Below, one piece after another: positions 50,925-64,000 of a stretch of DNA of 64,000 bases. Source of the stretch: Nautilus pompilius (lineage: Eukaryota; Mollusca; Cephalopoda; Nautilida; Nautilidae); NCBI GenBank assembly GCA_018389105.1, contig JACATO010001128.1, positions 711,001 through 775,000 on the forward strand. Reading direction: 5' to 3'. The notes beneath the pieces are model-generated. The model searched no databases, was not told the origin of the DNA, and saw only the letters and a list, made by a program, of their open reading frames with translations. Positions within the stretch are counted from its first letter, which is position 1. Every line of letters starts with the position of its first letter. Position numbers and translations under genes: made by a program.

Positions 50925-52355
50925 CGAGGAGGGATTGATAATGAAGAAAATATTAAAACTGCTATTTTTTTTCCAGATCCATAATCTGCAGTTAGGGCAC
51001 AAAAAAAGCCTCTGAAAATGCTAATCTATAAGTCACTTCTATGAATTCATAATTTGGAGAATATTGTTAACAGATTAGACAAAATATCTTACAGCATTGA
51101 TAGCCTATGTGAAATGTGCTATCATTACATCATTTTAAATGAATGACTTGAAATCCTGTTTTTTTTTTTTATTTTTAAAAATAAACTTTTGGGTAGAATT
51201 TTGAAATATTAAAATTACTTAAAATTCCAGTAGGAAAAACTGATTTACTGGCAAAATATTTGTATATCTTGAATTTTTTTTTCTCTTTTTACTTCTGTAA
51301 AGAATGTGAATTATTTGCCAAGCAAAAATATAAAAAAAGAAGGGAAAATAATTAAATAAATGATTTCCAATATCTGTTGTTTGATACATGGATTTTGTCT
51401 TTTTAATATATTATTGTGTTCCAGATTTAATTTTAGGTTTCTTTGTTATTATTATTATTATTATTAATCCTATATTTATTACTTGTTTTGCTTAGATTTA
51501 GTTTTAATAACCTTTTGTCCTTACTCAAATACTTGCTCACATTTATCTTAGCCGTCCACATTAAGGTTCTGTCCGTTTCTCCATATCTCTTCCAAGGATT
51601 GTCTCCTATTAATTATTCCACCTTTCTATTTTAAAACTTGTCTACATCTTTTCTTTTAAAAAAAAAGAAAGAAAGAAGCAACACAACGAGTGATTACTGT
51701 GCTTTAGGCCCAACAGTACATTTACTGCTGCACAAACTTAATGCTACAGCAAAGTCTCTTTTCAATGGGAGGCAGTTTACCCAATATTATCGATCACTTC
51801 CCGCCAACGAAAACGAACGAATAAATAAGATATGGGTTTTGGGGCCCGGCGAGCTGTTGGTCGGCCTCATGTTTCGTCCTCGAACGTATTAAATCTGTCC
51901 CGGAATAGTACAGTAAATGCCATTGCCAGGTGATGTGGCAATCCGACATGGCGAACGGGGCAGGTAAGTGGGGGGGGGGGCTGCACCGATTTGACCCGAG
52001 AGGGTGAGGAGGAGTAGTAGGCTCACTCAACATCAGTCCCTCTTCGCCACCATAAACATTTCCCTCCTCTTCGAATGAAGTATGTCCGATATATTTATCG
52101 TTTTTTTTAAATTATCATCATTACTTCCTAAGTTATAGCGAAGGGGCAGACAACTCCATTAATTAAAAAAAAAAAAGAAAGAAAGAAAGGAGGAGGCAAA
52201 TGTTAACTTGTTCTATTTTGATTAAAAGTGAAGGCAGACACCGGGTCATTTAATGGAATTATTTCGAATAAACCAAAGAATCAGAAGGTAAAGTGAAAGT
52301 ACGTTCGTCTAGAGCGCCATGGAAGTAAAAAAAAAAAAAGAAATAATGTAAGAGA
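50925..52355. other. Intergenic, no recognised gene
   Basis: AT-rich, with (TTA)n near 51,444-51,465 and poly-A runs. No exon supported. Confidence 0.45.
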
Positions 52356-52359
52356 AGCT

Positions 52360-52500
52360 GCGTCTGATTGGTTGGAATGTTTAATGGCCGTGGTGGGGGG
52401 AGGGGCGTCAGGAAGGAATTTAACCAATGAAAAAGCTCGTTAGAAAACCGGTACGGACAGTTGGCGGGATGTTTTGAGTGTGTCTTGTCTGATATTTACG
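52360..52500 (+). promoter_or_regulatory. NCAPH2 promoter candidate
   Basis: An inverted CCAAT box (GATTGG, 52,366-52,371) and a direct one (CCAAT, 52,424-52,428) lie 60 bp apart, with a GC-rich stretch between and no TATA box. This layout is common for cell-cycle genes. The start site is probably 52,450-52,560, upstream of the first donor at 52,666. Confidence 0.5.
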
Positions 52501-52665
52501 AGAACGGCTATAGTTGTAGTCGATGGGAGTTGTCCCTTCCTAAGTTACTCGTTACTCGGGTGTTTAGGGGCAGAAGCCTTATTGTGATGACCCGGCGGCG
52601 ATAAGGGGCTTCTTTTTCCACTTGTTTAGGTTCCAGCCTTCAGCAGGTCCCGCAGACAGGGTCGG
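52500..52665 (+). other. NCAPH2: NCAPH2 exon 1 (5' UTR), 5' end approximate
   Basis: Non-coding leader ending at the donor GGTCGG|GTGAGTAC. The intron start is clear; the transcription start is inferred only from the CCAAT boxes. Confidence 0.45.
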
Positions 52666-53615
52666 GTGAGTACGACTCCTCTCTCTCTCTCTCTATCATG
52701 AGGCTGAGAGCCGGGTGAGTACAACCCCCCCTCTCTATCATCAGGCTGAGAGCCGGGTGAGTACGACCCCTCTCTATCTATCATCAGGCTGAGAGCCGGG
52801 TGAGTACGACCCCTCTCTATCTATCATCAGGCTGAGAGCCGGGTGAGTACGACCCCCCTCTCTATCTATCATCAGGCTGAGAGCCGGGTGAGTACGACCC
52901 CCCTCTCTATCTATCATCAGGCTGAGAGCCGGGTGAGTACGACCCCCCTCTCTATCTATCATCAGGCTGAGAGCCGGGTGAGTACGACCCCCCTCTCTAT
53001 CTATCATCAGGCTGAGAGCCGGGTGAGTACGACCCCCTCTCTATCTATCATCAGGCTGAGAGCCGGGTGAGTACGACCCCCCTCTCTATCTATCATCAGG
53101 CTGAGAGCCGGGTGAGTACGACCCCCCTCTCTATCTATCATCAGGCTGAGAGCCGGGTGAGTACGACCCCCCCTCTATCTATCATCAGGCTGAGAGCCGG
53201 GTGAGTACGACCCCCCTCTCTATCTATCATCAGGCTGAGAGCCGGGTGAGTACAACCCCTCTCTATCTATCATCAGGCTGAGAGCCGGGTGAGTACGACC
53301 CCCCTCTCTATCTATCATCAGGCTGAGAGCCGGGTGAGTACGACCCCCCTCTCTATCCATCATCAGGCTGAGAGCCGGGTGAGTACGACCCCCCTCTCTA
53401 TCCATCATCAGGCTGAGAGCCGGGTGAGTACGACCCCCCTCTCTATCCATCATCAGGCTGAGAGCCGGGTGAGTACGACCCCCCTCTCTATCCATCATCA
53501 GGCTGAGAGCCGGGTGAGTACGACCCCCCTCTCTATCCATCATCAGGCTGAGAGCCGGGTGAGTACGACCCCCCTCTCTATCCATCATCAGGCTGAGAGC
53601 CGGGTGAGTACGACT
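52660..53615 (+). repeat. 45-bp minisatellite; each full unit has a 5' and a 3' splice site
   Basis: The unit is GTGAGTACGACCCCCCTCTC, TATCTATCATCAG, then GCTGAGAGCCGG: 33 nt of intron-like sequence plus 12 nt of exon-like sequence. I count 22 GTGAGTAC donors and 21 GGCTGAGAGCC segments; 20 follow a CAG and the first follows GAG. Early units have CTATCTATCATCAG and late ones CTATCCATCATCAG, showing stepwise spread. First-to-last units differ by one to three bases in the C run. Confidence 0.95.
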
Positions 53616-53652
53616 CCTCTCTATTTATATATCTATTTATTTACTCTTTCAG
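52666..53652 (+). other. NCAPH2 intron 1, built of splice-site repeats
   Basis: 987 nt from the first GTGAGT to the CAG before the start-codon exon. Nearly all of it is the tandem array described separately. The last segment (53,604-53,652, 49 nt) is unique, with an AT-rich pyrimidine tract TTTACTCTTTCAG. Confidence 0.7.
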
Positions 53653-53656
53653 GATA

Positions 53657-64000
<10,344 letters not shown>

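Overview
The window is animal nuclear DNA: split genes with GT-AG introns, CpG-rich promoter-like stretches, DNA-transposon relics, tRNA-derived SINEs and many micro- and minisatellites. Dense (GA)n, (ATT)n and poly-purine/pyrimidine tracts, plus a rhodopsin-class receptor of a type common in lophotrochozoans, suggest a marine invertebrate. A mollusc is a reasonable guess, but nothing here proves it.

Layout. 0-10 kb: no recognisable gene; two coding-phase tandem repeats, two tiny palindromic transposon ends, a tRNA-like SINE and GA-rich sequence. 10.9-12.5 kb (-): a broken hAT (ZMYM1-like, DUF4371) transposase. 13.1-13.7 kb: a minisatellite with the palindrome TGACGTCA in nearly every unit. 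15.1-16.05 kb: an 18-copy 52-bp satellite. 17.2-18.2 kb: a GA-based minisatellite. 19.9-20.9 kb (-): an intronless class A GPCR with a possible CRE+TATA promoter at 21.46-21.49 kb. 22.5-22.7 kb: a second TGACGTCA minisatellite. 27.0-28.0 kb: a piggyBac deletion derivative with TTAA at both ends. 28.85-44.6 kb (-): an eight-exon KMT5B/C (SUV4-20H) histone H4K20 methyltransferase gene; the coding part, exons 2-8, is rebuilt in frame to 934 residues. 47.1-47.8 kb: a Tc1 relic. 48.3-50.6 kb: two pieces of a CYTH-domain gene or pseudogene. 50.7-50.9 kb: a hAT MITE. 52.4-64 kb (+): the 5' part of NCAPH2 (condensin II subunit H2), running off the window.

KMT5 and NCAPH2 are divergent neighbours about 8 kb apart, and both act on chromosomes: H4K20 methylation and condensin II. 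The most striking structure is the first NCAPH2 intron. It is almost entirely a 45-bp tandem repeat in which each full unit carries a consensus 5' splice site, a pyrimidine tract ending in CAG, and a 12-nt exon-like segment. This gives about 22 donors and about 20 AG acceptors in front of the start-codon exon. Two pairs of GA-embedded minisatellites share core words across 9 kb and 38 kb, so they look like dispersed families rather than independent simple repeats.
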